Assembly: GCF_000712185.1 (NCBI RefSeq)
Contig: NZ_JOOB01000008.1
Span: 1-64,000 of the forward strand
Reading direction: 5' to 3'
Length of the DNA: 64,000 nt
Source of the DNA: Mycoplasmopsis opalescens ATCC 27921
Lineage (GTDB): Bacteria > Bacillota_I > Bacilli_A > Mycoplasmatales > Metamycoplasmataceae
Numbering within the stretch: position 1 is the first letter of the stretch; the number at the start of each line of letters is the position of its first letter. The notes below the pieces were generated by a model that worked only from the letters and a program-made list of their open reading frames with translations, made no database searches and had not been told where the DNA came from. The translations under genes were made by a program, and so were the position numbers. Positions 52,275-61,913 of the stretch are shown here, in pieces.

Positions 52275-53186
52275 ATGTTAAAACTTGAGGTTAAATGAAA
52301 AGAACGTATTGACAAATATATATCAGATAATACTGATATTACTCGAAACGATGCTAAACAATTAATTTTGCAAGGCGCAGTGTTTTTGAACGATAACACC
52401 ATTCCTGTTAACAAGCCAAATTATATAGTTAATGAAGGCTGAAATATTACTATTACAAAGCTAATAGATAAAATTGTGGATGTTAAACCTGCAAATATTC
52501 CGTTAGAAATAGTTTATGAAGATGAACATTTAGCTGTTATAAATAAAAAATCTGGCATGGTTGTTCATCCAGCAGCAGGTCATTATGAAGACACATTAGT
52601 TAATGCTTTGCTGTATCATTTTAAAAATTTATCTAATGAAAACGGTCTTTTAAGACCAGGGATAGTTCACAGAATAGACAAAGACACTTCTGGATTAATA
52701 ATTATTGCAAAGCATAATGAAGTCCATAATTTACTTTCAGAGATGCTTAAGGAACACCAAATAAAGCGTTCATATATTGCAATTGCTAATGGTTTTATTG
52801 AACATAAAAACTTAAAAATTAATTTACCAATAGCAAGGGAAAATGTAGATCGAAAAAGAATGGCGGTTATTAAGGACGGTAAGGAAGCCATTACTAATAT
52901 CACAGTGCTACAGCACTTTTGGTGACAAAACCAACCGCTTTCACTAGTGAGATGTGAGCTCGAAACTGGAAGAACTCACCAAATCAGGGTTCATATGCAA
53001 TACATTAAACATGCTATTTATGGGGATCCAACTTACAACAAAGAAATCGATGATTTTGGACAGAGATTGCATGCTTACAAATTAGAATTTGTCCACCCAA
53101 TAACTAAAAAAGAATTGATAGTTTATGCAGATATTCCCGAACAATTTAACATTGTTGAATATGATTGAGAACAATTAAAAAACTAA
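52275..53186 (+). CDS. rluD: 23S rRNA pseudouridine synthase RluD-like
   Basis: RluA-family enzyme; RluD modifies helix 69 of 23S rRNA in other bacteria. S4 domain at residues 10-70 (RNDAKQLILQGAVFLND), catalytic Asp in IVHRIDKDTSGLIII (about residue 137), and GRTHQIRVHM. 303 residues; TGA codons are Trp. Mid-gene it contains GTGCTACAGCAC (52903 on), like the hairpin-family core, but in conserved frame. Confidence 0.92.
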
Positions 53187-53213
53187 TATAATATCTATTA
53201 AGAATGGAGATTT

Positions 53214-54155
53214 ATGGATTTTTCAAAACAATACATGAAGATTACAGACACTAAACAATTATGGGCCCTTGAAAAGAAAAGTTTTCGCGGTTTTATGATT
53301 GGTTCAATTGCGACCTTCATCTTTATATTAATTTATTTTATTGTCAATGATATTATTAAATATTTTTATATTGAAGAGCTCAGACAAAATCAGATAGCTT
53401 CTAGTAAATTTAATCAAAGTGAATTTATCCAAAGTCTTGTGCCACAGGTGTTTTCGGATATTATCTATGGTATATTTGCCATTGGGGCTTTGGTTTTAAG
53501 TGTTAGAGGAATTGTAAGAAGTTATCGAAACAAAACATTTAAGTATATTGATAATTTATCTATTTTATTTAACTGATTTTTAGTATTTATCTACATTATT
53601 AATTTAATAATTTCCTTATGAACAAGAAAAATGTCAAACCCTGATATGAATCAATCAAAATACCTTATTCCTGCTATAGTGTTGGAAGTTGTAGGACCTA
53701 TATCAATTATTATTCTTTATTTTGTGTTCGTAAGAGAAACTAAATTTATTAAATTTGCATTTCTTAGAGCTGAACAAATTGAAGAATACTCTAAAAATGT
53801 TGGTGAACTAGGCTCATTATTTGGTATTAATTTAGAACAAAACTCTTATAATGAAGCTAATAATTTTGGTAGTGAAAATAAAGCTAATAAGGCAACGGCT
53901 GAAAATAAAAATAATAAACGATTTGAAACTTTAATGTCAATGAATAATGAAAAACTTTATGGTATCGCACAAACTCTTAATATTTCAGGCTTCCATGATC
54001 TTGAAAAGGAAAAACTAGTAAACCTAATTTTAAATATATTAGAAGCTAATGAAAAGAAAAAAGAAGCAACAGCAACTTCAAAAGACACACTTGAAAAAGT
54101 TGATATTATTGATGATAAAACAGATAAAAACAATAATGAAACTATGACTAACTAA
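53214..54155 (+). CDS. membrane protein with C-terminal Rho_N/SAP-like domain
   Basis: 313 residues. Four hydrophobic helices (about 27-50, 83-103, 120-140, 150-172) are followed by a cytoplasmic tail with LMSMNNEKLYGIAQTLNIS and EKEKLVNLILNIL at about 240-275, the helix-extended-loop-helix pattern of Rho N-terminal domains, which bind nucleic acid. The Asn/Lys/Glu-rich linkers suggest flexibility. Could tether DNA or RNA to the membrane. One TGA is Trp. ATG after GGAG; 27 bp behind rluD. Confidence 0.7.
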
Positions 54156-54168
54156 CATAAAAAAAGAT

Positions 54169-54202
54169 AATCAAGCTTTTATCAAAAGCTTGATTTTTTA
54201 CT
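54169..54202 (+). terminator. terminator after the Rho_N-like membrane protein
   Basis: AATCAAGCTTTT/AAAAGCTTGATT, perfect 12-bp stem with 3-base loop ATC, then TTTTA. Confidence 0.87.
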
Positions 54203-54251
54203 TTTTTAAGCTATTCATAGGTAAAAAAAACAGTTGAGATTTTCAACTGCT

Positions 54252-55259
54252 TTAATGTTTATGAAACGATAATATGATTGAGCAAATGATTATTGCAACA
54301 AAAAAACTTATTAAAATATATGTAACCATTTTTTTGTCATACTTCATATTTAATACTTCTGGTAAAAATTCAACTATTGATGTGAACAAGAATATACCTG
54401 AAACGCTTGCCCACACTATTGATTTAACAAATTTTGTTTCATACAATGGTGCCCCAGCATAAATACCAATAATTATTAATGGTACTAAAATCAACAATGA
54501 CGAAATTGATAAAATTGTAGACTTAGAATTACTCATACCCATCGATTTTAAACGATAAAAGAAAATTATTTCTTCAGGAATTAAGTGTAATATAAAAGAA
54601 ATTAAGAATGCCAAATTAATTACAGATGAAGTCTTTGAAATTGTATCAAATAAGCTATTAAGGGAATATCCGATAACCAATCCAGCGGGTACACGATGTG
54701 TTAGAAGTAAAAATAAAGCTATAGCCTTCATTCTTTTACTGCTTTTGGCTTGTTTTTCACATTCACGAGTATGGGTGTGCTTATCGATATGATAATGTTC
54801 GACATGTTCTTCGCCAAAATCATGAGAGTGAATTAATTGTGAAGCGTGAGGATCTTTTTTTACTTTACTAACTGCGCTAATTTTAATGATTCACTTAATG
54901 AGAAAGGCTAAAGATATACCAAAAGACAACCCACCGCCTACTATTAAAGCGTTTATAACATATACCTTTCAATCAGGGTAGTTGTAGTTATTTAGTTCTA
55001 ATGTTGAACCTTCTAAGGCTTCACGTAAAAAACCAAAAAGTGAAAGAGTTATAAAAAAACCGGTTGAAAATGTATAAATTATTACTGTGCCTTTTTCAGA
55101 AAGTTTACCTTTTTTAATAAAAGGGAAAATAATAGCTACTAATATTGGAATTATTAAAAAGATAAATGAGGCCAATAACGCAACAAAAAGTTGTCTTCAT
55201 TTTTTTTCGTCGCCAAACGAAGGCGTGACAAAATTATTAATTATTTCTTGTATAGTCAT
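54252..55259 (-). CDS. ZIP family divalent metal transporter
   Basis: Metal (probably Zn2+) importer; 335 residues, eight hydrophobic helices. A His-rich cytoplasmic loop (HSHDFGEEHVEHYHID, about residues 140-160) and the metal-binding helix with HRVPAGLVIGYSL and HLIPEEI are the ZIP signatures. Three TGA codons are Trp. Stops at 54252; starts 4 bp after the yebC stop, so co-transcribed with yebC. Confidence 0.88.
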
Positions 55260-55262
55260 GAA

Positions 55263-56006
55263 TTAATTTTCGTCAGCAAATTCTATATTGTGAAAGACTT
55301 CTTGGACGTCGTCATCATCATCAAGTTTTGCAATAAATTCCTTAATTTTGGCTGTCTTTTCGGCATCAAATTCCACAAAACTGTTAGGAACATAAGTTAC
55401 TTCGCAACGTAAATAATCTGTAATGCCTAAAGAAGATTCGATAGCATTTTTTAAGTCTGTAAAATTTTCTGGAAGTGTTGTAATATAGTAAGATTCATCA
55501 AAAACTTGAATATCTTCAGCACCATTTTCTAAAGCAACCATTGTGATTGAATCCTCATCAATAAGGTCTTTAGAAATTTCAATTATACCTTTGTGATCGA
55601 ATTGAAAAGGTACTTGTCCAGTTTTTCCTAAAGTAGCACCTTGACGTGAAAAATACATAGCCATATTTGATTTAGTTCTATTTAAATTATCACTTAAAGT
55701 TGAAACTAGAAATGATGCGCCACCAGTTATTGTTGCATTGAATAAAACTTCGCTAAATGTTGCTCCATCTTTGGCTTCTCCTGATGCTTTAGCTAAAGCT
55801 CTTTCGATATTAGCCTTAGGCATATTTTTTGCCTTTGCTTTCGCAATAGTTAATTTTAAAGCTGGATTACGGTCTGGATCTGCTCCGCCCGGTCCAGATG
55901 CTGCAACAAAAATTTCTTTAAATAATTTTTGAAAGACTTTGCCACGTGCCAAGTCTTGTGCACCTTTTCGGTGCGCTATATTTGCTGAATGTGAATGTCC
56001 TGCCAT
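55263..56006 (-). CDS. YebC/PmpR family protein
   Basis: 247 residues, full length. AGHSHSANIAHRKGAQDLAR and GGADPDRNPALKLTIAKAK are the family hallmarks. YebC proteins were described as transcriptional regulators, and recently as helping ribosomes through proline-rich stretches; which applies here is open. Between nadE and the ZIP gene on the same strand. Confidence 0.95.
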   Translation of the reverse strand: MAGHSHSANIAHRKGAQDLARGKVFQKLFKEIFVAASGPGGADPDRNPALKLTIAKAKAKNMPKANIERALAKASGEAKDGATFSEVLFNATITGGASFLVSTLSDNLNRTKSNMAMYFSRQGATLGKTGQVPFQFDHKGIIEISKDLIDEDSITMVALENGAEDIQVFDESYYITTLPENFTDLKNAIESSLGITDYLRCEVTYVPNSFVEFDAEKTAKIKEFIAKLDDDDDVQEVFHNIEFADEN

Positions 56007-56029
56007 ATCATTAATCCTTTCATTTGAAT

Positions 56030-56815
56030 TTAGCTTTTAATTATATCACTAATTAATAAGGGTTTATCTGGGATATTTCTTTTGTGTTCGCTGATTAAAT
56101 GTTTGTACTCAATTTTTTTTATAGTTTCTTTGCTGATTGTATTACCCATCAAATAGTTATCTAACTCATTATATGTAAAGCCCAGTTCGTTTTCATCGGT
56201 TTGTCCTTCTCAGATTCCTGCCGAAGGTGCCTTATTTATAATACTTTCAGGAACATTTAAATACTTAGCCAATAATCTAACTTCACATTTTAAAAGTCTA
56301 GAAATAGGCAAGATATCTACACCGCCATCACCATATTTAGTGAAGTATCCGATATATGTTTCGTCCTCATTATCCGTGCCGAGTACAAGATAATTATTTT
56401 CTTGAGCTAAAGCATATAATGTGGTCATCCTTAGACGGGGTTTAATATTGCTAATTGCGAGTAAATTATCTAATTTACCTATAGCACAGGTGATTTGATC
56501 AAATGTTGAAGCTAAATTTATTTCGATAAATGGAGTATTTAAACTTTTTGATAAAGCATCTATATCTGTTTTATCATGAGACATATTATCAATAGGCATA
56601 ACAACACCTAGTGTATTATTTGGGAATGCTTTTAATGCTAAAGCACACACTAGTGCACTATCGATTCCTCCGCTAATTCCGACAATTACACCCTTGCAGT
56701 GAGCTTTTAAGACTTTTTCACGAATCCAATTTACTAAATAATTTATATATTTTGCAACATTCTCATTAGTTTTTTGAGCATCATTTTCAATTAAATTAAT
56801 ACGTTTTTTACCCAT
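56030..56815 (-). CDS. nadE: NH3-dependent NAD+ synthetase
   Basis: Final NAD step from nicotinic acid adenine dinucleotide. The P-loop-like SGGIDSALVC (about 49-58) and GTDNEDETYIGYFTKYGDGG are present. 261 residues, the short ammonia-using type without a glutaminase domain. A TGA (Trp) at 56210..56212 is followed by the C-terminal EGQTDENELGFTY; stop 56030..56032. Confidence 0.95.
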
Positions 56816-56861
56816 ATTTTTCCTTATTTGTCTATTTTACTATATATTTAGCTTGAAAATA

Positions 56862-57749
56862 CTATATTAATTTTGAAATCTCATTTTCAATATCATTTTG
56901 ATTCATTCCATGAATATTAATTCTATCTATTTTGGCTCTATTAATGTTACTTTCTGGATCATTGACATTGAAAAATGTCTCTCTAACTTTTGTCATTTCA
57001 TAGTCATTGCTTAATAATTTATCTCAAGAATTTTGGCTCATATTTATCATAAATTCATATGTTTCTTGATCTGTGTTTAAATCAGGAGGAAGTAAAAAGA
57101 AATCATAATTTTGCTTTTTAAATTGTTTAATGTTATCTTCGATTTTATTTCAGCTATCTTTGAGATTATAGTTATCAAAAAGCATTGCTCCATAAACAAA
57201 ATTAATTTTAGTCTGCGTGCTATTATAATTTTGTGAATATTCGCTAAAGAATTCGAAATTTTTAGTTTGTAAAGGATCAATAAATCAGTTATATATAACT
57301 ATATTTTTATCTTGATATATTTTTTTAAATTCAAGCATAATCTTTTCATATTTATTCGTTAATTCTATAGTTTGTTTTTTTGATAAAGTATCATGTTTTT
57401 TTATAAAAACTATATTTAAATTATTTTCTTTATCAATAAAAGAAAATCCGGACACTATAATTTTGCTGATTATATCCCCCTCTTCATTGGCATATTGAAT
57501 CTTAAAATGGTTATCTATTAGTTCATATTCATTAAATGCAAATATTTCTTCAGCGCAATTTTTAATAAATTTATAATAGTTATTTTCTTGCGTTCTTAAA
57601 AATGACTGTTCATATTTTATTTTCATATTAAGAGGTGACAATGTGGATCAAAACCTATATGGAGCATTAATAATTTTTAATAATGATTTTGGTCCATTTT
57701 GTGAGCTTAAGGCAAATCTGATTTTTGTTTCAAAAGTTACATAATTCAT
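56862..57749 (-). CDS. uncharacterised protein
   Basis: 295 residues, no signal peptide or membrane helix. Alternating charged/hydrophobic pattern and a conserved-looking start NYVTFETKIRFALSSQNGPK. I do not recognise the family. Four TGA codons are Trp. ATG follows GAGGAAA. Monocistronic, divergent from ppa over 194 bp. Confidence 0.68.
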
Positions 57750-57824
57750 AGTTTTTCCTCTGTTTTAATTTTTGTTTTGTCAATAAAATTATAAACAAAA
57801 ATGAACATATATAATAACACATTT

Positions 57825-57865
57825 TTGTTCCTTATTTTACTGTAGCACAGGGTAATTGGGAACAA
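57825..57865. repeat. ACTGTA-core hairpin, copy 6
   Basis: TTGTTCC (57825..57831) and GGAACAA (57859..57865) flank ACTGTAGCACAGG. Lies in the intergenic stretch before ppa. Confidence 0.5.
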
Positions 57866-57928
57866 ATTAAAAAAATATAAAATTCAATTTTTGATACCAT
57901 ATTTTTATAAAATATGGAACTATTAATA

Positions 57929-57934
57929 TATAAT
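57929..57934 (+). promoter_or_regulatory. -10 box of ppa-rbfA
   Basis: TATAAT 9 bp before ATG 57944; leaderless or nearly so. It supports the start at 57944, not the in-frame ATG at 57914. Confidence 0.6.
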
Positions 57935-57943
57935 AATAACGAT

Positions 57944-58498
57944 ATGTCAAAAATAGTAGAAATGAAAATTGAAATTCCATCAGGATCAAGAATCAAATAT
58001 GAATATGATAGAGCTGATGGGCAAATACATGTAGATAGAATTTTAAGAGGAGACTTTTTATATCCATCAAACTACGGTTTTATTCCAAATGCTTTAGATT
58101 GAGATGGTGACGAACTAGATGTTTTACTTTACTCGCAGGAAACATTCGCACCTGGTGTACTTTTAAATGCTCGTATAATTGGGGCTATGAAAATGATTGA
58201 TAGCGGTGAAACCGATACTAAATTAATTGCTGTTCATGATGATGATTATCGCTTAGATAACATTAATGACATTGCCGACTTGCCAGAACCATTTTTAATG
58301 TCTTTAGAATTGTTTTTTAATAACTATAAAAATTGAAAAAAACCTGGAGCTGCAAAAGTTTTAGGTTTTGAAGGCGAAGCATGAGCTTTAACAGAATTAG
58401 ATGAATGCATTGAATTAATGAAAGAATATGGAAAAATACCTAAAAAAGAATTTGTTCAATTAATGATGCAAAAACACCCAGAAAAATACGAGGCTTAA
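57944..58498 (+). CDS. ppa: inorganic pyrophosphatase
   Basis: Splits pyrophosphate to drive biosynthesis. [33 protein letters not shown] and LDVLL give the family I active site with its Asp ligands. 184 residues from ATG 57944; TGA codons are Trp. rbfA starts 2 bp after its stop. Confidence 0.95.
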
Positions 58499-58500
58499 TT

Positions 58501-58836
58501 ATGAACAGAAGCATTAGTCTTTTAAGGAAGGAAGCAGATATTAGAAATGCTGTTGCATATATTTTAGAGTTTGAATTAACCAACAGCTCAATAATCAACC
58601 CGACATTAGTGGATTGTGAATTGTCTGCTGATTTATCCCACCTAAAGTTGTATGTTACATTTTCTTCAAAAAATGAAGAGGGATTACAAGCTCTAAAAAA
58701 TGCTAGTGGATTTATTCGTTCAAGATTAGCAAACAAACTTAATTGAAGAAAAATACCGGAATTACATTTCTTCCTTGATGAAGTAGTTGATCACGGTATG
58801 AAAATCGACAATATAATTAATAATTTTGATAAATAA
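58501..58836 (+). CDS. rbfA: ribosome-binding factor A
   Basis: RbfA helps mature the 16S 5' end in the 30S subunit. 111 residues of KH-like fold; DCELSADLSHLKLYVTF and SGFIRSRLANKLNWRKIPEL match, the W being TGA. Stop TAA 58834..58836, next to the terminator. Confidence 0.9.
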
Positions 58837-58866
58837 AAAACCTAAAAATTTATTTTAGGTTTTTTA
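58835..58866 (+). terminator. terminator of ppa-rbfA
   Basis: AAAAAACCTAAAA/TTTTAGGTTTTTT around ATTTA. Confidence 0.85.
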
Positions 58867-58902
58867 TTTATCGTTTTCTTTTTTTAAAAAAAAGAAATAA
58901 AA

Positions 58903-59005
58903 AAAGCGGCTCCCTATTCTCACATCTCTGCTACCTTCGGCACTATAGGGCTTAACTACTGAGTTCGGAATGGATTCAGGTGATCCCCTACGCTATAACC
59001 ACTGT
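58903..59005 (-). rRNA. 5S ribosomal RNA, copy 1
   Basis: Minus-strand AGTGGTTATAGCG ... GGGAGCCGCT with the 5S core CCGAACTCAGTAGTTAAGC. The end stem AGUGGUU pairs with AGCCGCU. T run follows the 3' end. Identical to the copy at 61078..61180; exact ends are uncertain by a few bases. Confidence 0.95.
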
Positions 59006-59212
59006 AATATATAATATACATTAAAAATTATTATTACAAAGAAAATAAATTATTTTTTTAATACATAAAATTATGTTTTGTATTGAATCGTATTATTTTT
59101 CTTTAAAAAAAGAGAACATTAATGTATGTTGATTCTTATATATTTTTGCTTATTATTGAATCAAAATGATTTGTTTCTATTTTATTATAATTATTATTAC
59201 GCTTAATGAATT

Positions 59213-59226
59213 TGCGTATATACGCA
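59213..59226. repeat. TGCGTATATACGCA palindrome, copy 1
   Basis: 14-bp palindrome followed by TTTTTATTAAAT, 25 bp from the ATPase gene end. Related copies at 60573 and 60654. Confidence 0.75.
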
Positions 59227-59250
59227 TTTTTATTAAATAGATATCATCCA

Positions 59251-60549
59251 CTATTTAAGAATTGTTTCGTCCATTAAAAAATCCTCTATTCCAATATAAA
59301 AAATCCCATTATCATCATATATAGGCACAATATTGTCTCTGACAACTATAATTTTTTTAAATGAATCATCAATTCTCTTCAATGATGCAGTCTCTTGGTT
59401 CCGTTTTTCATCAGAATAAATATTAAGGGATGACTGTATATAAAACTTATTATTTCCTTTGTTAACAATAAAGTCGACTTCTAGTTGTTTTCTGTGAGTT
59501 TTTTTATATTCATCTTTGTAATTATATTCAACAATTCCAACATCAACATTTAAGCCTCTCATTTTTAACTCGTTGTATATTATGTTTTCCATAATGTGTG
59601 ACATTTCATTTTGTCTAAAATTTATTCTCGCATTTCTCAACCCAATGTCTAGAAAATAATATTTGTATGGTGACGATATATACTTTTTGCCTTTAACATC
59701 ATATCTTCTCGCTTTTTCTATTAAGAATGCATCGATACAATAATCTAAATAATTGCTTAATGTCATTGGTGAGATATTTACTTTTTTTTCTGATAAAAAA
59801 GTATTTGATAGTTTTGTTGGATTAGTAAGAGATCCAATTGAGGATGAAATGATATTTAAAAGATCTTCTAATATATATGGGATTTTTATTTCTTTATTTC
59901 TTTCTAAAATATCTTTAATATAGGTGTTTTGGAAAATATTTTTTAAATAATTATTTTTTTCTTCATGATGTTGAAGCTGTGTAACCATCGGCATACCACC
60001 ATAAATACAATATTCATCAAAAGCCCTTCGTTTATCTTCTTGATAACAAGAATAGAATTCAGAGAAAGAAAAAGGATATACCCTTATTTCATCGCCACGA
60101 TCCCTAAATTGTGTCAAGATCTCTGAAGAAAGCATTTTAGAATTACTGCCAGTAATGTAAATGTCAACATTTGGTATTTTCATTAGCCCTAACACTATAT
60201 CAACAAATGTAACTTTTATGCTTGAATCCTTAAAATATGGATTATCAATTTCTTCAACAAATTGAATTTCATCAATAAAAATATAGTGTTGTGAATTGTC
60301 ATTTTTAATCATATTTTTTAAATAATTATTTAATTCAATAGGGTGTCTATATTTTAAATTTTCAAGGTTATCAAGTTCAATTGTAATAATATTTTTCTCA
60401 CTAACTCCCTGTGAAAGAAGATATTTTTTATATAAGGAAAATAGTAAATATGATTTTCCACACCTACGCATACCAGTGATAATTTTTACTCTACCATTAT
60501 CTTTTTTTGAGATTAGTTGGTTCAAATACCTTGGACGTTTAACTTCCAT
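59251..60549 (-). CDS. AAA family ATPase with DUF4143-type C-terminus
   Basis: 432 residues with no TGA codon. Walker A GMRRCGKSYL (about 25-34), Walker B YIFIDEIQFV (about 89-98), sensor-like ITGSNSKML, then the DUF4143 nuclease-like end HRKQLEVDFIV with KFYIQSS. This widely spread, often transferred family has no settled function. The gene lies between two identical 5S genes and is bracketed by three copies of a TGCGTATATACGCA palindrome. Confidence 0.85.
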   Translation of the reverse strand: MEVKRPRYLNQLISKKDNGRVKIITGMRRCGKSYLLFSLYKKYLLSQGVSEKNIITIELDNLENLKYRHPIELNNYLKNMIKNDNSQHYIFIDEIQFVEEIDNPYFKDSSIKVTFVDIVLGLMKIPNVDIYITGSNSKMLSSEILTQFRDRGDEIRVYPFSFSEFYSCYQEDKRRAFDEYCIYGGMPMVTQLQHHEEKNNYLKNIFQNTYIKDILERNKEIKIPYILEDLLNIISSSIGSLTNPTKLSNTFLSEKKVNISPMTLSNYLDYCIDAFLIEKARRYDVKGKKYISSPYKYYFLDIGLRNARINFRQNEMSHIMENIIYNELKMRGLNVDVGIVEYNYKDEYKKTHRKQLEVDFIVNKGNNKFYIQSSLNIYSDEKRNQETASLKRIDDSFKKIIVVRDNIVPIYDDNGIFYIGIEDFLMDETILK

Positions 60550-60572
60550 ATGCTTCCCCCATCTAAGAATAA

Positions 60573-60586
60573 TGCGTAAATACGCA
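60573..60586. repeat. TGCGTAAATACGCA palindrome, copy 2
   Basis: 24 bp before the ATPase start, followed by TTTTTATTAAAT; one base off the others. Confidence 0.72.
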
Positions 60587-60653
60587 TTTTTATTAAATTG
60601 TCATTAATATTATACAAAAAATAACTGATATTAATTTTTGTATTTAATATTTT

Positions 60654-60667
60654 TGCGTATATACGCA
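60654..60667. repeat. TGCGTATATACGCA palindrome, copy 3
   Basis: About 105 bp before the ATPase start, followed by TTTTTATGAA. With copy 2 it may form an operator or promoter pair. Confidence 0.75.
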
Positions 60668-60811
60668 TTTTTATGAATTGGAAAAATAAAATACTGCCTC
60701 CTACTCTTTTTTCCACTGCCTAAAAAATGTTTAGAGCGCTAAATAAGCAAAAATAAAACAAAAAAAGATACTCCTCAAACAAAAGGAATATCTTTTAAAA
60801 TACTTATTTAT

Positions 60812-60866
60812 TGATATGTACCCTCCTTACTGGATTTTATTTGTCCAGTAAAGAGGGTACATATCA
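60812..60866. mobile_element. 55-bp palindromic element, copy 4
   Basis: TGATATGTACCCTC ... GAGGGTACATATCA with ACTGG/CCAGT arms, nearly identical to copy 2. Its right edge is the breakpoint of the recU fragment. Confidence 0.8.
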
Positions 60867-61058
60867 AATGGCGGTTATTCATTTTTAATTATCTTTTTCA
60901 ATCATCATGACAGTTTTTATCTAATTAAAACTAGTGAAATATTAAATTGAAATAAAAAAAGCATTTCTTATGATGAAATGGCAGAAATTGGTTATAGATT
61001 AGAATTAATCTTTCCAGGCATTATTGATTTTTTACCGTTAATTAATGATTATTTTTAG
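60867..61058 (+). pseudogene. 3' fragment of a second recU gene
   Basis: 63 codons beginning NGGYSFLIIFFNHHDSFYLI and ending EIGYRLELIFPGIIDFLP, about 65% like the intact RecU C-terminus (8803..9294) but not its copy. The 5' part is missing exactly at the palindromic element. No start codon. Confidence 0.85.
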
Positions 61059-61077
61059 GTCTAAATCGAAAATAAAA

Positions 61078-61180
61078 AAAGCGGCTCCCTATTCTCACAT
61101 CTCTGCTACCTTCGGCACTATAGGGCTTAACTACTGAGTTCGGAATGGATTCAGGTGATCCCCTACGCTATAACCACTGT
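61078..61180 (-). rRNA. 5S ribosomal RNA, copy 2
   Basis: Same sequence as copy 1, 2.17 kb away, same strand. An AT-rich TATTATATTATT stretch stands at its 5' side as likely promoter. Confidence 0.95.
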
Positions 61181-61265
61181 AATAATATAATACACTAAAA
61201 AAACCATATCAAAATATTTTTTTTAATTTTTTTTAATTGCGCTCAATAGCAATTCTATTGAAAAA

Positions 61266-61280
61266 GCAAGCAATGCTTGC
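61266..61280 (-). terminator. terminator of the tRNA-Leu/tRNA-Lys unit
   Basis: On the minus strand GCAAGC-ATT-GCTTGC followed by TTTTT, 20 bp after tRNA-Lys. Confidence 0.75.
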
Positions 61281-61300
61281 CTATTGTCAAATTCATGAAA

Positions 61301-61376
61301 TGGTACGCCCTAGAGGATTTGAACCTCTGACCCAATGGTTAAAAGCCATTTGCTCTACCTGCTGAGCTAAGGGCGC
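61301..61376 (-). tRNA. tRNA-Lys (anticodon UUU)
   Basis: Anticodon stem AATGG/CCATT with loop CTTTTAA, D-arm GCTC/GAGC, T-loop TTCAAAT, CCA encoded. The first acceptor pair is G1-U72. Confidence 0.95.
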
Positions 61377-61379
61377 ATT

Positions 61380-61465
61380 TGGTGCCCAGAACTGGACTTG
61401 AACCAGCACGGACTAACATCCGAGGGATTTTAAGTCCCTTGCGTCTACCATTCCGCCACCTGGGC
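61380..61465 (-). tRNA. tRNA-Leu (anticodon UAA)
   Basis: Class II tRNA of 86 nt; anticodon stem AGGGA/TCCCT with loop CTTAAAA, long variable arm CGGATGTTAGTCCG, T-loop TCAAGTC, CCA encoded. Lies 4 bp from tRNA-Lys, one unit. Confidence 0.95.
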
Positions 61466-61835
61466 TATTAAGTGCTTTATTATTATAAAATAAAAAAAAT
61501 AATTACAAAAAAATAATAATAATTTTTTTAACAACGATTTATAAATTGATCTTTATACCAAAAATAACAATTTTATAAGCATAAATATGATTTAAATAAA
61601 ATTTATGTAGTTTATTTAGATTAATAAAAATGTTTAAATTTTAAAAATAATATTTTTTATGAATTTATATTAATTAATTAAATATTGTTTTTCTTAATTT
61701 TTATTATAATAATTTAGCTTGATTAACCAGGACAAAATTAATGATATTATGTATGCTAATTAAAAAAATATTTCTTTTTTTAAAAAAATATGGAATAATA
61801 TAATAAGCCTGGTTAGTGAACTTAGTTATAAATAT
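61466..61835. other. AT-rich intergenic region between divergent tRNA units
   Basis: 370 bp without an open frame of note. It holds TATAAT at 61799..61804, a fitting -10 for tRNA-Cys/tRNA-Arg. Nothing else recognised. Confidence 0.6.
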
Positions 61836-61909
61836 GGCACCATAGCCAAGTGGCCAGGCAAAGGTCTGCAAAACCTCGGACAGGAGTTCGAATCTCCTTG
61901 GTGCCTCCA
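61836..61909 (+). tRNA. tRNA-Cys (anticodon GCA)
   Basis: Acceptor GGCACCA/TGGTGCC, anticodon stem AGGTC/ with loop TGCAAAA, T-loop TTCGAAT, discriminator U, CCA encoded. Confidence 0.95.
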
Positions 61910-61913
61910 AATT

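Noticed and set aside
52898-52921. Hairpin-family-like core GTGCTACAGCAC inside rluD
   Set aside because: It encodes ordinary RluD residues (TVLQHFW) and only the core matches; pairing arms are weak. Treated as coincidence, not counted as a family member.
60522-60716. Minus-strand 64-codon frame upstream of the ATPase gene
   Set aside because: It spans two palindromes and two MRIYA repeats, ends inside the ATPase gene in another frame, and has no ribosome site for its first ATG. Explained by the repeats.
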